Shown piece by piece: positions 1 to 7,927 of a stretch of DNA of 22,825 nt. The stretch is from DAOTTW01 sp034437615 (GTDB lineage Bacteria; Chloroflexota; Anaerolineae; Aggregatilineales; Phototrophicaceae), in contig DAOTTW010000214.1 in NCBI GenBank assembly GCA_034437615.1, forward strand, positions 1-22,825, read 5' to 3'. The notes under the pieces are model-generated. The model was not told the DNA's origin. It did no database searches and saw only the letters and a list, made by a program, of their open reading frames with translations. Made by a program: the position numbers and the translations under genes. Position 1 is the stretch's first letter, and each line of letters starts with the position of its first letter.

Positions 1-42
1 GGGCTGGACCTGAGCGACCGCCAACCATTATAGCTAGTCATC

Positions 43-283
43 GTAACTACTCAGGTACGTGTCCCATGCTCAGTCGCCAGACGTTAAAACGTCCGGCTCC
101 GGTAAGGACAAGCCTGCTAAAGCAGGCTGTATGCAGCGTGCAATAGGTAACTACTCAGGCAGGCATGTTTTGCCTGCGAATCGGCCCTCACCCCCTCAAT
201 CCGCCTTTTCAGGGGGGTTGGCCCTGCGGAAGCCGCTGGCTTTAGCCAGTGGCGACACACACAGACTGGCCTGAGTAGTTACC
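43..283. repeat. Hairpin-rich MITE-like repeat element
   Basis: The 15-mer ggtaactactcaggc at 146-160 recurs as its exact reverse complement at 269-283, and a 13-base core (gtaactactcagg) is also at 43-55 in direct orientation. Between the copies lie several short perfect hairpins: 80-93 (gacgtt/aacgtc), 111-128 (agcctgct/agcaggct), 159-177 (gcaggca/tgcctgc) and 236-249 (ctggct/agccag). This looks like a non-coding mobile or structured repeat with inverted ends. No transposase is present and target-site duplications were not identified. An open frame across 59-274 is an artefact of this repeat. Confidence 0.6.
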
Positions 284-393
284 TCTAATCACTGGTAGCG
301 TATCCCTAACCACGTATCCCTCCAGGGTCGCATTTGAAATCTGCGGCTGGATTGTGTATGGTGAAGATTGATCGTGTATACAGGAGTTGCCCC

Positions 394-1815
394 ATGCGTG
401 CCCTGCTTCGGACGCTGCTTGCCCTGGTCGCGCTGTTGGCCCTCAGCAGCTTTGTGGTGGAAATTGCCCCCCTAGAGCCTCAACCCGGTGCGCCCGGTGT
501 CGGTGATCCTTACTTCCCAGATTTGGGCAATGGTGGCTATGATGTTCAGCATTATACGCTTGACCTGGATGCTGTGCTGCGGACGAACACCATCAGCGGC
601 ACCGTCACCCTAGATGCAATCGCCACACAGGACTTGAGCCGCTTCAATCTGGACTTTGCAGGCTTTGAGATCCACGACCTGAGCGTGAACGATTTACCTG
701 CTGATTTTGCGCGTGAAGGCCGCGAACTGATTATCAGGCCAGCACGCCCCCTGATGACCGATGAGCCGTTCACGGTGGCCGTGCGCTACAGTGGCACACC
801 GCGCAGAAACGTCGATCTTGAGCTAACACCTTATGGGCAGGGCTGGACGTTCTACGATGGCGGCGTCTACGTGGCCAGTGAACCGAGTGGCGCGTCGTTG
901 TGGTTTCCGGCCAACGACCACCCACAGGACAAGGCCACCTATACCATCATGATAACCGTAGCGAAGCCCTTCAGCGTGGCGGCGAATGGCAGGCTGGCTG
1001 AGGTGCTGGATCATGGCGACACACGCACCTTCATCTGGCAGGCCGACGACGCCTATGCAAGCTATCTGGTGACGGTCAATATTGCCGTATTCGAGCGCTT
1101 CGAGGACGAGCCAGCAGAGGGCAGCATCCCGCTACGTTATTACGTGCCAGCCGACTATCTGGAGGCGGCGCAGACGCTTTATCGGGATGTACCGGAGATG
1201 CTGGCGTTCTTCGGTGGCCTATTTGGTGCGTATCCACATGCAGCCTACGGCGCAGTGTTGGCCGATTCGCGCTTGCCTTTCGCGCTGGAAACGCAGACCA
1301 TGACGCTGTATGGCACGGGCATCTTCGATAATCGCGACCCACAACTGACGATTGCCCATGAAATCGCACACGAGTGGTACGGCAACAGCGTCAGCCCGGC
1401 GACGTGGCGCGACATCTGGCTAAACGAGGGCTTCGCGACGTATTTATCCTTGCTTTGGCGCGAATACCGCGCAGGCCGTGCCGAACTGGAAGCCACGATG
1501 GACCGTTTGTATGACTTCATCGCCGCACCCACGACGCGCCGCATGGACGTTCGTATCGGTGACCCCGGCGTTCAACGGCTGTTCAGTATGCTGGTGTACT
1601 ATCGCGGTGCCTGGACGTTACATGCGCTGCGCCTGCACGTGGGGGATGCCGCTTTCTTCAGTATCTTGCGGCAGTATCATCAGGAATTTGCTGGTGGCAC
1701 GGCCAGCACAGCCGATTTTATCCGCGTGGCAGAGCGCGTCAGCGGTCAGGATTTGGCGGCGTTCTTCGATGCGTGGTTGTATCAAGCGGCGGCACCACCC
1801 AAACCAAACGCTTGA
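394..1815 (+). CDS. Secreted M1-family zinc metallopeptidase
   Basis: Aminopeptidase N-type (M1) peptidase of 473 residues, expected to remove N-terminal residues from peptides outside the membrane. The zinc motif HEIAH is at residues 322-326, followed by exactly 18 residues and the third ligand E345 (HExxH-x18-E). The substrate-binding segment ALETQTM (E299) stands where the family has GxMEN, and YYRG (Y402 the likely catalytic Tyr) fits the family YxKG motif. The start at 394 is preferred over in-frame codons at 334 and 358 because AGGAG lies at 382-386, and because it opens a clean signal peptide: MRALLR followed by a hydrophobic stretch to about residue 22. It is shorter than E. coli PepN and lacks the C-terminal domain, as in other small bacterial M1 enzymes. 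It stands alone between a repeat element and a promoter-like site. Confidence 0.88.
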   Translation: MRALLRTLLALVALLALSSFVVEIAPLEPQPGAPGVGDPYFPDLGNGGYDVQHYTLDLDAVLRTNTISGTVTLDAIATQDLSRFNLDFAGFEIHDLSVNDLPADFAREGRELIIRPARPLMTDEPFTVAVRYSGTPRRNVDLELTPYGQGWTFYDGGVYVASEPSGASLWFPANDHPQDKATYTIMITVAKPFSVAANGRLAEVLDHGDTRTFIWQADDAYASYLVTVNIAVFERFEDEPAEGSIPLRYYVPADYLEAAQTLYRDVPEMLAFFGGLFGAYPHAAYGAVLADSRLPFALETQTMTLYGTGIFDNRDPQLTIAHEIAHEWYGNSVSPATWRDIWLNEGFATYLSLLWREYRAGRAELEATMDRLYDFIAAPTTRRMDVRIGDPGVQRLFSMLVYYRGAWTLHALRLHVGDAAFFSILRQYHQEFAGGTASTADFIRVAERVSGQDLAAFFDAWLYQAAAPPKPNA

Positions 1816-1870
1816 CCTGTGCTCTTGCGCTTCTGATGGGGTTTGGCCTGTCGGCGGTCGGCCCCTGCGT

Positions 1871-1876
1871 TATAAT
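1871..1876 (+). promoter_or_regulatory. Candidate -10 element (TATAAT)
   Basis: Perfect TATAAT within gcgttataatgc, 56 bases after the M1 peptidase stop and 146 bases before the TPR gene start. No good -35 is seen 16-18 bases upstream. A very similar string, gcgttacaatgc, precedes the SDR gene at 19662-19673, which suggests a shared extended -10 form. If used, the octamer repeat array would lie in the 5' leader. Confidence 0.4.
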
Positions 1877-1898
1877 GCGGCGTGTTCCGTGCGTTTTG

Positions 1899-1992
1899 TT
1901 CAATTTTCAATCTTTCAATCTTTCAATCTTTCAATTTTCAATCTTTCAATTTTTCAATCGTTCAATCTTTCAATTTTTCAATCGTTCAATCG
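1899..1992. repeat. Octamer tandem array, TTCAAT plus two variable bases
   Basis: Twelve copies of TTCAAT start at 1899, 1906, 1914, 1922, 1930, 1937, 1945, 1953, 1961, 1969, 1977 and 1985. The spacing is 8 bases except for two 7-base steps. The two bases after each hexamer vary (CT, TT, CG). The array sits between the -10-like TATAAT and the TPR gene, so it is probably transcribed as leader. Its regular period and low complexity suggest slipped-strand variation in copy number. Confidence 0.85.
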
Positions 1993-2021
1993 TAAAGCAA
2001 CGAGTGTAAGCCGGATTCAGC

Positions 2022-3317
2022 ATGTATTTACGGACATCCAAGCGTTACCGGGGCACCATGCGCCGCAGCACCTTACCCTGTGGCCGCCTAGCCTTATATC
2101 TATTGGCGCTAGGCGTAATTTTCGCCGGTATCGGCATCTATCAGAACCGAGCGACAATCCAGCCGCTTTTCTCGCGGGAGGTGAACCGCGTCGTGGCCAT
2201 GATGGATGAAAATATCGCCACCCTGACGGCCCCCACCGCCACCCCGATGCCCAACCCCGATAACGAATTGATCCAGGGTGATAACTTCTGGGTACGTGGG
2301 TCGGCCAGTGAAGCCCTGCGCGTGTACAGCGGTATTATCGACGCGCTGCCCAACGACACACAGACGCATTACCGCGTGACGCTGGGTTATATTTTGCAGG
2401 GTAGCTACCAGCAGGCCATCGAAGCGGGCGAGCGTGCCGTCACCGCCAACCCATTTTCGCCGGATACGTGGGCGATCCGTGCCTGGGCGCTGGACTGGGG
2501 CGGACGGCCAGAAGAAGCGATCATCAGCGCCTTACATGCCCTGGAACTGGAGCCGGAGAGCGCCCGCGCCATGGCGTTCCTGGCCGAAGCCTACCTGACG
2601 AACCAGAACCCGACGCAGGCGCGTAGCTGGGCCAACCGTGCGGTAGAGGCCAACCCCGATAGCATCGAAGCGTACCGAGCGCGGGGCCACATCCGGCATT
2701 ATGCCGACCTGGATTTTGATGGGGCGCTGGATGATCTGAGCATCGCCTATGACATCGCGCTGGCGGAAAACCCGGCGCTGGCGGCGCGTGTGGCGGTTGA
2801 TATGGCCCAGATCGAGATTTTGCGCAACAACAACTACGAAGCCGGTATCAGCGTGTTGCGCAATGTGCTGGAATTCAACCCCGACAGCACGCAGGTATTG
2901 TATATGCTGGGCACGACCTATTGGCGGCAGGGCGACCCCGATCGGGCGCTAGGGCCGTTACAGCGCTGTGTAGAAGTAGACCCCGATAGCATCGACTGTC
3001 ATTACTTCTTGGGGCGCGCACAGGAGCGCCTGGAGCAGATTGACCAGGCGTTGCAATCGTTTGAGCAGGCCATCTCCAACGGCTCCAACAACCCGTATCA
3101 TTATTGGTGGGCGGGCCGCACAAATATCAGCCTGGGTAATTGCCAGCGCGCCATCAATTACCTCCAGCCCGGCTATGATCTGGCGCTGGAAAGTGACGAG
3201 CCATCATTGGTGGACGATTACAACTATGCATTTTCGTTGTGTCAGGTGTCGCCGCGCTCATCACAGCCGAGCCGCCCGACGCCCGAACCCACACTGAACC
3301 CGTCCGGGTCCATCTGA
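2022..3317 (+). CDS. Membrane-anchored TPR protein (paralogue 1)
   Basis: A 431-residue protein with one N-terminal hydrophobic helix (about residues 24-41, LALYLLALGVIFAGIGIY), a Thr/Pro-rich spacer, and then about eight tetratricopeptide repeats to residue 400. The tail is Pro/Ser-rich. TPR signatures such as A...LEP.SA.A and Y..LG..Y...G are clear. It probably sits on the outer face of the membrane as a binding scaffold. Cysteines cluster late (QRCVEVDPDSIDC, then LGNC), and the same pattern occurs in the second TPR protein at 6544-7812. The start is uncertain: ATG at 2022 has no clear ribosome site, and 2058 is an alternative. It is first in a plus-strand row with the sugar genes. Function unknown. 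Confidence 0.75.
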   Translation: MYLRTSKRYRGTMRRSTLPCGRLALYLLALGVIFAGIGIYQNRATIQPLFSREVNRVVAMMDENIATLTAPTATPMPNPDNELIQGDNFWVRGSASEALRVYSGIIDALPNDTQTHYRVTLGYILQGSYQQAIEAGERAVTANPFSPDTWAIRAWALDWGGRPEEAIISALHALELEPESARAMAFLAEAYLTNQNPTQARSWANRAVEANPDSIEAYRARGHIRHYADLDFDGALDDLSIAYDIALAENPALAARVAVDMAQIEILRNNNYEAGISVLRNVLEFNPDSTQVLYMLGTTYWRQGDPDRALGPLQRCVEVDPDSIDCHYFLGRAQERLEQIDQALQSFEQAISNGSNNPYHYWWAGRTNISLGNCQRAINYLQPGYDLALESDEPSLVDDYNYAFSLCQVSPRSSQPSRPTPEPTLNPSGSI

Positions 3318-3370
3318 TGGATGCTGGGGCTATCCGATGGACGGATGAAAACAAAGCCAGATACTCTGTA

Positions 3371-3413
3371 GGGGTGCAATGCATTGCACCCTGGGTGCAG
3401 CAGGCTGCACCCC
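3371..3413. repeat. Palindromic repeat, double hairpin (GTAGGG family)
   Basis: Two adjacent hairpins. A perfect 20-base palindrome spans 3372-3391 (gggtgcaatg/cattgcaccc), and a second stem is 3393-3400 with 3405-3412 (gggtgcag/ctgcaccc) and a 4-base loop. It is preceded by gta, so the unit starts gtagggg. It lies in the gap between the TPR gene and the glycosyltransferase. Confidence 0.7.
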
Positions 3414-3475
3414 TCACCCCACAGAAAACACTATGAATTCGATTTCGTTTCTCCACACATTAGGGATCATCACAC

Positions 3476-4453
3476 ATGACGGCGTTATCTATTGTTATTC
3501 CGGTATACAACAGCGCTGGTAGCATCGACCTGTTGACCGAACGACTGGGCGCTGCTCTGCCACAGATCAGCGAACGTTTTGAGGTCATCCTGGTGGAAGA
3601 TGGCAGCCCCGACGATAGCTGGGAGCAGATTGAGCAGGTGTTGCCGCGCTATGCCTGGCTGCGTGCGCTGCGCTTGATGCGCAATTATGGCCAGCACAAC
3701 GCGCTACTGTGTGGCATCCGCGCAGCGCATTATGAGGTCATCGTCACGATGGACGACGATTTGCAGCACCCGCCCGAACGCATCCCTGAGTTGCTGAACG
3801 AACTGGCACGCGGCTATGATGTGGTGTATGGTAGCCCACAGCAGGAGCAGCACAGCCTCTTTCGCAATCTGGCCTCACAGGTGACGAAAGCCGTATTGCA
3901 GGGCGCGATGGGCGCAGAGACGGCCAGCAGCATCAGCGCGTTCAGGGCGTTTCGTACGGAGATACGCGCCGCCTTCGCGGGATATTCCGGCCCTTATGTA
4001 AATATGGATGTGCTGCTGACGTGGGGCACGACGCGCTTTTCATCGGTGACTGTATCACATGAAGCGCGGGCAGTCGGCCAATCGAATTACACGTTCGGCA
4101 AGCTGGTCACACACACCTTCAATATGGTGACGGGCTTCAGCGCCTTACCGCTGAAACTGGCCAGTACGCTCGGCTTCTTGTTGACGCTGTTTGGCGCGAT
4201 GTTGCTGTTTTATATCATCGTCGTGCGCATCTTGATTTTCGGCTATGATGTGCCGGGGTTTACGTTTTTGGCGTCCGTAATTGCGATCTTCGCCGGTGCG
4301 CAGATGTTCACGTTGGGTATCATCGGGGAATATCTGGCGCGGATGCACTTCCGCTTGATGGACAAGCCGCCCTATGTGGTGCGCAACGATCAAGCCATCG
4401 AGCAAGCGCCAACGACTAGCGAACAAGTCAATACCGAGACGCTACGCACATGA
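3476..4453 (+). CDS. GT2 glycosyltransferase, ArnC/GtrB/DPM-like
   Basis: A 325-residue family 2 glycosyltransferase with two C-terminal membrane helices, the layout of enzymes that move a sugar from a nucleotide to undecaprenyl or dolichyl phosphate. The N-terminal LSIVIPVYN strand begins the GT-A fold. E41-D42-G43-S44 binds nucleotide, and D93-D94-D95 in TMDDDLQHPPE is the metal-binding DxD region. Helices lie near residues 228-252 and 260-285. ATG at 3476 follows a weak tagggat site. The last four bases overlap the acetyltransferase start (ATGA), so the two are probably translationally coupled. Its sugar donor may be the product of the WecE/WecD pair, but this is inferred from position only. 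Confidence 0.85.
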   Translation: MTALSIVIPVYNSAGSIDLLTERLGAALPQISERFEVILVEDGSPDDSWEQIEQVLPRYAWLRALRLMRNYGQHNALLCGIRAAHYEVIVTMDDDLQHPPERIPELLNELARGYDVVYGSPQQEQHSLFRNLASQVTKAVLQGAMGAETASSISAFRAFRTEIRAAFAGYSGPYVNMDVLLTWGTTRFSSVTVSHEARAVGQSNYTFGKLVTHTFNMVTGFSALPLKLASTLGFLLTLFGAMLLFYIIVVRILIFGYDVPGFTFLASVIAIFAGAQMFTLGIIGEYLARMHFRLMDKPPYVVRNDQAIEQAPTTSEQVNTETLRT

Positions 4454-5229
4454 GCGAACCCTGCACTTTTCTGCAATGGGATACGGATTTTTTCGGCTGT
4501 CGCATTGGCCGCGTGAACGTCGACCAACTCGATGTGGCAACACAAGCCGAGATTAATGCCTGGGTCGCTGCTAACCACGTTGATTGCCTGTATTTTCTAG
4601 CAGATGCCGACCATACGCCGACGATCCGGCATTGTGAGGCGCACGGGTATGCTTTTCAGGGGGTGCGCCTGACGCTAGCGCTAGCACGCCCTGCGCGAGC
4701 AGGCCAGGGCGTGCCGCCGATGGCCGAAAACGGCGTGCAGTATCGCACAGCACGCCCTGATGACCTGCCGGCATTGCGACCACTCGTACAATCCGCGTAT
4801 ACACTGAGCCGCTTTTACACTGACGAGCGCTTCTCTGATGAACGGTGCGCCGCGCTCTATGACACATGGCTGACGCGCAGCATCAACGCAGGCTTTGCCG
4901 ACGCCGTTTTTGTGGCTGAAGCTGCGAACGACCATAGTGCAGTCGGCTTTGTGACCTGCAAGCTGGACGAGCGGCAGCGTGGCCTCATCCCATTAGTGGG
5001 CGTAGCGGAGCAAGCACGCGGTAAGCGGGTCGGCGCGAACCTGCTACGGCACGCTTTGGGCTGGTTTTGGGGTCGGACGCTTGCAAATGTGCAGCAGGTG
5101 CGTGTCGTGACGCAGGGGCACAACATCGCAGCACAGCGTTTATATCAACGAGCGGGCTTCCTGACGCATGAGGTCGGCCTGTGGTACCATCGCTGGTATA
5201 CCGCTTGTACAAGCAGTAATCACATGTAG
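4450..5229 (+). CDS. wecD: GNAT acetyltransferase, WecD (RffC)-like
   Basis: A 259-residue N-acetyltransferase. The opening FLQWDTDFFGCRIGRV matches the N-terminal signature of E. coli WecD (dTDP-fucosamine acetyltransferase). The C-terminal half is a GNAT fold: VGVAEQARGKRVGANLL is the acetyl-CoA pyrophosphate loop (R190-GKRVG195, with one usual Gly replaced by Arg), and GHNIAAQRLYQRAGF is the C-terminal motif. The end (EVGLWYHRW) resembles the WecD ending. In the enterobacterial pathway it acetylates dTDP-4-amino-4,6-dideoxygalactose to dTDP-Fuc4NAc. It overlaps the GT2 gene by 4 bases and is followed by wecE, the enzyme that makes its substrate. The substrate is inferred from that pairing; another 4-amino sugar is possible. 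Confidence 0.75.
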   Translation: MSEPCTFLQWDTDFFGCRIGRVNVDQLDVATQAEINAWVAANHVDCLYFLADADHTPTIRHCEAHGYAFQGVRLTLALARPARAGQGVPPMAENGVQYRTARPDDLPALRPLVQSAYTLSRFYTDERFSDERCAALYDTWLTRSINAGFADAVFVAEAANDHSAVGFVTCKLDERQRGLIPLVGVAEQARGKRVGANLLRHALGWFWGRTLANVQQVRVVTQGHNIAAQRLYQRAGFLTHEVGLWYHRWYTACTSSNHM

Positions 5230-5276
5230 GCACACCCTTTTGGGTGTCCGGCGGACGCACCGAGGCGCGTCCCTAC
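5226..5276. repeat. Palindromic repeat, two hairpins (GTAGGG family)
   Basis: A stem of acaccc (5232-5237) and gggtgt (5242-5247) with loop tttt is followed by ggacgc (5253-5258) and gcgtcc (5267-5272), closing with ccctac. The two halves carry different stems, as if two family members were fused. It starts inside the wecD-like stop codon region and ends before wecE. Confidence 0.65.
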
Positions 5277-5345
5277 AACCGAAACATCTCTGTGACAAAA
5301 CAGTAAACAGCAGCTAGAAATCACCTTCAAGTAGAGTAAGCACAC

Positions 5346-6500
5346 ATGACAGAATTGCGCATCCCATTTAACAGAGCATCGTTTGTAGGCAACGAACTGG
5401 CTTACATTCAGCAAGCCGTCGCTAATGGCCTGATCTCCGGCGATGGCCTATTCACGAAGCGCGTACACCAATTATTAGAGGAAACGCTCGGCGTGCCGAA
5501 AGCCCTGCTGACCACATCCTGCACCCATGCGCTAGAAATGGCCGCCCTGCTGCTGGATATTCAGCCCGGTGATGAGGTCATCGTGCCGTCATTTACATTC
5601 GTGAGCAGCATTAACGCCTTTGTGTTGCGGGGCGCGAAGCCTGTATTCGCAGATGTGCGCCCCGACACGCTGAACCTGGATGAAAGCAAGCTGGAAGCGC
5701 TGATTACGGAGCGCACACGGGCGATTGTGCTGGTGCATTACGCGGGTGTGGCCTGTGAGATGGATACGATTATGGCCATCGCCAACCAGCACGGCATCCC
5801 GGTGGTTGAGGATAACGCGCACGCGCTATTTGCGACCTACAAAGGGCGTTACCTGGGGACGTTTGGCGTATTGGCCACACAGAGCTTCCATGAGACGAAG
5901 AATTTCACCAGCGGCGAGGGTGGCGCGTTGCTGATTAACGAGCCAGGTCTAGGCGAACGCGCCGAGATCATCCGCGAGAAGGGCACCAACCGCAGCCGCT
6001 TCTTCAGGGGGTTGGTCGATAAGTATACGTGGGTGGATGTCGGTTCGAGCTATTTGCCATCGGATATGCTGGCAGGCTTTTTATATGCACAGCTTGAACA
6101 GCGTGAGGCCATCCAGGGCCGCAGGGCGCAAATCTGGCAGACGTATGACAGCGAACTGGCAGCCTGGGCAGAAGAAAACGCCGTACAGCGTCCGAGCGTG
6201 CCTGTATACGCTGAGCAAGCCTATCACATGTATTATATTCTGCTACCGTCGCTGGATGTGCGTGAACGGCTACGGGCTTACCTGAGAGAACGGGGCATTC
6301 TGGCTGTGTTTCATTATTTGCCGCTGCACCTGTCGGATATGGGGCGTGGTTTTGGCGGCAGTGAGGGCGATTGCCCGGTAACAGAGGACATCAGCGACCG
6401 CTTGTTGCGCTTGCCGTTTTTCAATAGCATGACGGATGCACAGCAGACTGAGGTCATTCAGGCGTTGCACGAATTCGACATGAATACATTGACAGGGTAG
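5346..6500 (+). CDS. wecE: WecE (RffA), dTDP-4-amino-4,6-dideoxygalactose transaminase
   Basis: A PLP-dependent DegT/DnrJ/EryC1 sugar aminotransferase of 384 residues, close to the length of E. coli WecE. It uses glutamate to aminate C4 of dTDP-4-keto-6-deoxyglucose. Similarity to WecE as I recall it is high throughout: IPFN near the start, EMAALLLDIQPGDEVI, VHYAGVACEMDTIMAIA, REKGTNRSRFFRG, VDKYTW, SSYLPSDM and VFHYLPLH. The PLP lysine is K185 in HETKN, and D156 in VVEDNAHAL contacts the pyridine nitrogen. This level of identity over motif-free stretches makes the specific name fairly safe, with transfer from or shared ancestry with the enterobacterial common-antigen gene. Its partner acetyltransferase lies immediately upstream. 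No strong ribosome site is visible before the start. Confidence 0.9.
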   Translation: MTELRIPFNRASFVGNELAYIQQAVANGLISGDGLFTKRVHQLLEETLGVPKALLTTSCTHALEMAALLLDIQPGDEVIVPSFTFVSSINAFVLRGAKPVFADVRPDTLNLDESKLEALITERTRAIVLVHYAGVACEMDTIMAIANQHGIPVVEDNAHALFATYKGRYLGTFGVLATQSFHETKNFTSGEGGALLINEPGLGERAEIIREKGTNRSRFFRGLVDKYTWVDVGSSYLPSDMLAGFLYAQLEQREAIQGRRAQIWQTYDSELAAWAEENAVQRPSVPVYAEQAYHMYYILLPSLDVRERLRAYLRERGILAVFHYLPLHLSDMGRGFGGSEGDCPVTEDISDRLLRLPFFNSMTDAQQTEVIQALHEFDMNTLTG

Positions 6501-6543
6501 CATCACATCATCGTACACAACGAAACCCATAGTAGCCGTTTTC

Positions 6544-7812
6544 ATGCGCATCAATCGTCAGAACAGCAGTCTCAGCTTTCGCCAAGCCCCACGCCGTAGC
6601 GGTTGCCTGTCGTTTTACGTGCTCATTGCTTTGATGTTGGGCATCACCTTGATCTCTCGCGATTGGATCGCGCAGTGGCTCACGCGGCCACCGGACCTGC
6701 CAAGCCTGGCTGGTGCACAGGCGGCTTTTTCACAGGGCGACCTGACCAGCACCATCAGCATCACCCGGCAATTGTTGGACGCAGATACGCAAAATGCCGA
6801 CGCGCTGACCCTGCTGATACGGGCGCTGATCTACCGTAGCTACGTCGATTACAGCTATCGGCAGGACGCGGTGCAAGCGCTTTCGTTGACGCAGGCCGCC
6901 CACAGCCGCGAACCGCGTAATCCGCAGGTATTGGCCAGCCACGCCTTCGCGCTACAAACCAACGGGCAGCCCATCGACGCCTCACGCTATGCCTTACGCG
7001 CCATCGAACGCGACCCCAGCAACGTCCCGGCACGCCTGGCGCTAGCGCTGGCCTATGGCAGCCAGGGTGTGTTTGAAGCGGCGCTGCGTGAAGCCCGTTA
7101 TGCAGTGGCGCTAGCCGACGGTGCAAAGGCCGATTGGCGTGCTGATGCGCGGCGCGTACTGGCCATCACCTATAGCGACCTGGGCCGCTACGACGACGCG
7201 CTGGCGACCATCCGCGAAGCCATCAGCCTGCACCGCCGCCTGATTCCGTTGCATTTTGAGCTAGCACTGTACGCCACACAGATTAGCGACGACGACAGCG
7301 CGACAGCCGCCTGGTTTCAGGTCGTGGCGTTGGATGAAGATAATGCGAAAGCCCGCCTGCGCCTGTGTGATTTGTCCAGCCGTTTACGCGAGCCACTCGC
7401 CGCCGAGTCGTATTGCCGACAGGCGGTTGACCTCGCGCCGACATGGAGCGCCGCGTGGTATCAACTGGGCTGGGAATATTTCTTGCAGGGGAATTTACGC
7501 GCCGCACAGGAAGCGCTCAATCGGTGCAGCACGTTGCAGGTTTTGCAGAATGTGCCCATCCCTGAACGGCGCTTTGAATGCTGGTATGTGCAGGGGCAAG
7601 CCGCTGAAATCCTGGGGGATTGTGAGGTGCTGGTGCCGCTTTACAACGAATTCCGTGAGATGGCCGCGGCCACCTACATCCCGCAAACGTGGGCGTATCC
7701 GCCGGAAGGCCCACCGGGGTGCGCTGGCAATCAACCGCAGAATCCGGCTGTGAATCGCACACTTCAGCTTGACAGCCTGCGTGCCGTTTCATACAATACG
7801 TTTTCTAAGTAG
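6544..7812 (+). CDS. Membrane-anchored TPR protein (paralogue 2)
   Basis: A 422-residue protein with a basic N-terminus, one hydrophobic helix near residues 20-38 (CLSFYVLIALMLGITLI), and then tandem tetratricopeptide repeats to about residue 380. It has the same design as the protein at 2022-3317 and shares its late cysteine pattern (LNRCSTLQ... RRFECWYVQG... ILGDCE against LQRC... DCHYFLG... LGNC), so the two are likely paralogues bracketing the sugar genes. The TPR region is probably outside the membrane. No function can be assigned. The start at 6544 has no clear ribosome site. The stop codon (7810-7812) lies one base before tRNA-Phe. Confidence 0.75.
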   Translation: MRINRQNSSLSFRQAPRRSGCLSFYVLIALMLGITLISRDWIAQWLTRPPDLPSLAGAQAAFSQGDLTSTISITRQLLDADTQNADALTLLIRALIYRSYVDYSYRQDAVQALSLTQAAHSREPRNPQVLASHAFALQTNGQPIDASRYALRAIERDPSNVPARLALALAYGSQGVFEAALREARYAVALADGAKADWRADARRVLAITYSDLGRYDDALATIREAISLHRRLIPLHFELALYATQISDDDSATAAWFQVVALDEDNAKARLRLCDLSSRLREPLAAESYCRQAVDLAPTWSAAWYQLGWEYFLQGNLRAAQEALNRCSTLQVLQNVPIPERRFECWYVQGQAAEILGDCEVLVPLYNEFREMAAATYIPQTWAYPPEGPPGCAGNQPQNPAVNRTLQLDSLRAVSYNTFSK

Positions 7813-7813
7813 C

Positions 7814-7886
7814 GCCGAGGTAGCTCAGTTGGTAGAGCACCGCACTGAAAATGCGGGCGTCGACAGTTCGAGTCTGTCCCTCGGCA
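7814..7886 (+). tRNA. tRNA-Phe (GAA anticodon)
   Basis: A complete 73-base cloverleaf: acceptor stem GCCGAGG/CCTCGGC, D stem GCTC/GAGC, anticodon stem CCGCA/TGCGG with loop CTGAAAA (anticodon GAA), variable loop GCGTC, T arm GACAG-TTCGAGT-CTGTC, and discriminator A. All stems pair perfectly. CCA is not encoded. It begins one base after the stop of the upstream TPR gene and is followed by a terminator, so it is probably cut out of a shared transcript unless a promoter lies inside that gene. Confidence 0.97.
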
Positions 7887-7894
7887 TACATGCA

Positions 7895-7924
7895 AAGCGT
7901 GCTGGAAGACCAGTGCGCTTTTTT
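7895..7924 (+). terminator. Rho-independent terminator after tRNA-Phe
   Basis: Stem aagcg (7895-7899) and ctgg (7902-7905) pairs with ccag (7910-7913) and cgctt (7916-7920), with a symmetric tg/tg internal loop, an aaga tetraloop, and a run of six T at 7919-7924. It lies 8 bases past the tRNA and 3 bases before the end of the opposing DUF4272 gene. Confidence 0.75.
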
Positions 7925-7927
7925 GAT

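Noticed and set aside
59..274. Open frame of 71 codons at the left edge
   Set aside because: It lies wholly within the hairpin-rich repeat element, has no ribosome site and shows no protein-like pattern.
1899..1992. CRISPR array
   Set aside because: Repeats are 8 bases with no spacers, and there are no cas genes.
1478..2209. Open frame of 243 codons across the M1 peptidase end and the octamer array
   Set aside because: It overlaps the peptidase out of frame and its middle is a translation of the TTCAAT repeats; not a real protein.
7814..7924. tRNA-Phe as an integration site of a mobile island
   Set aside because: No integrase, no direct repeat of the tRNA 3' end found by eye, and housekeeping genes lie on both sides.
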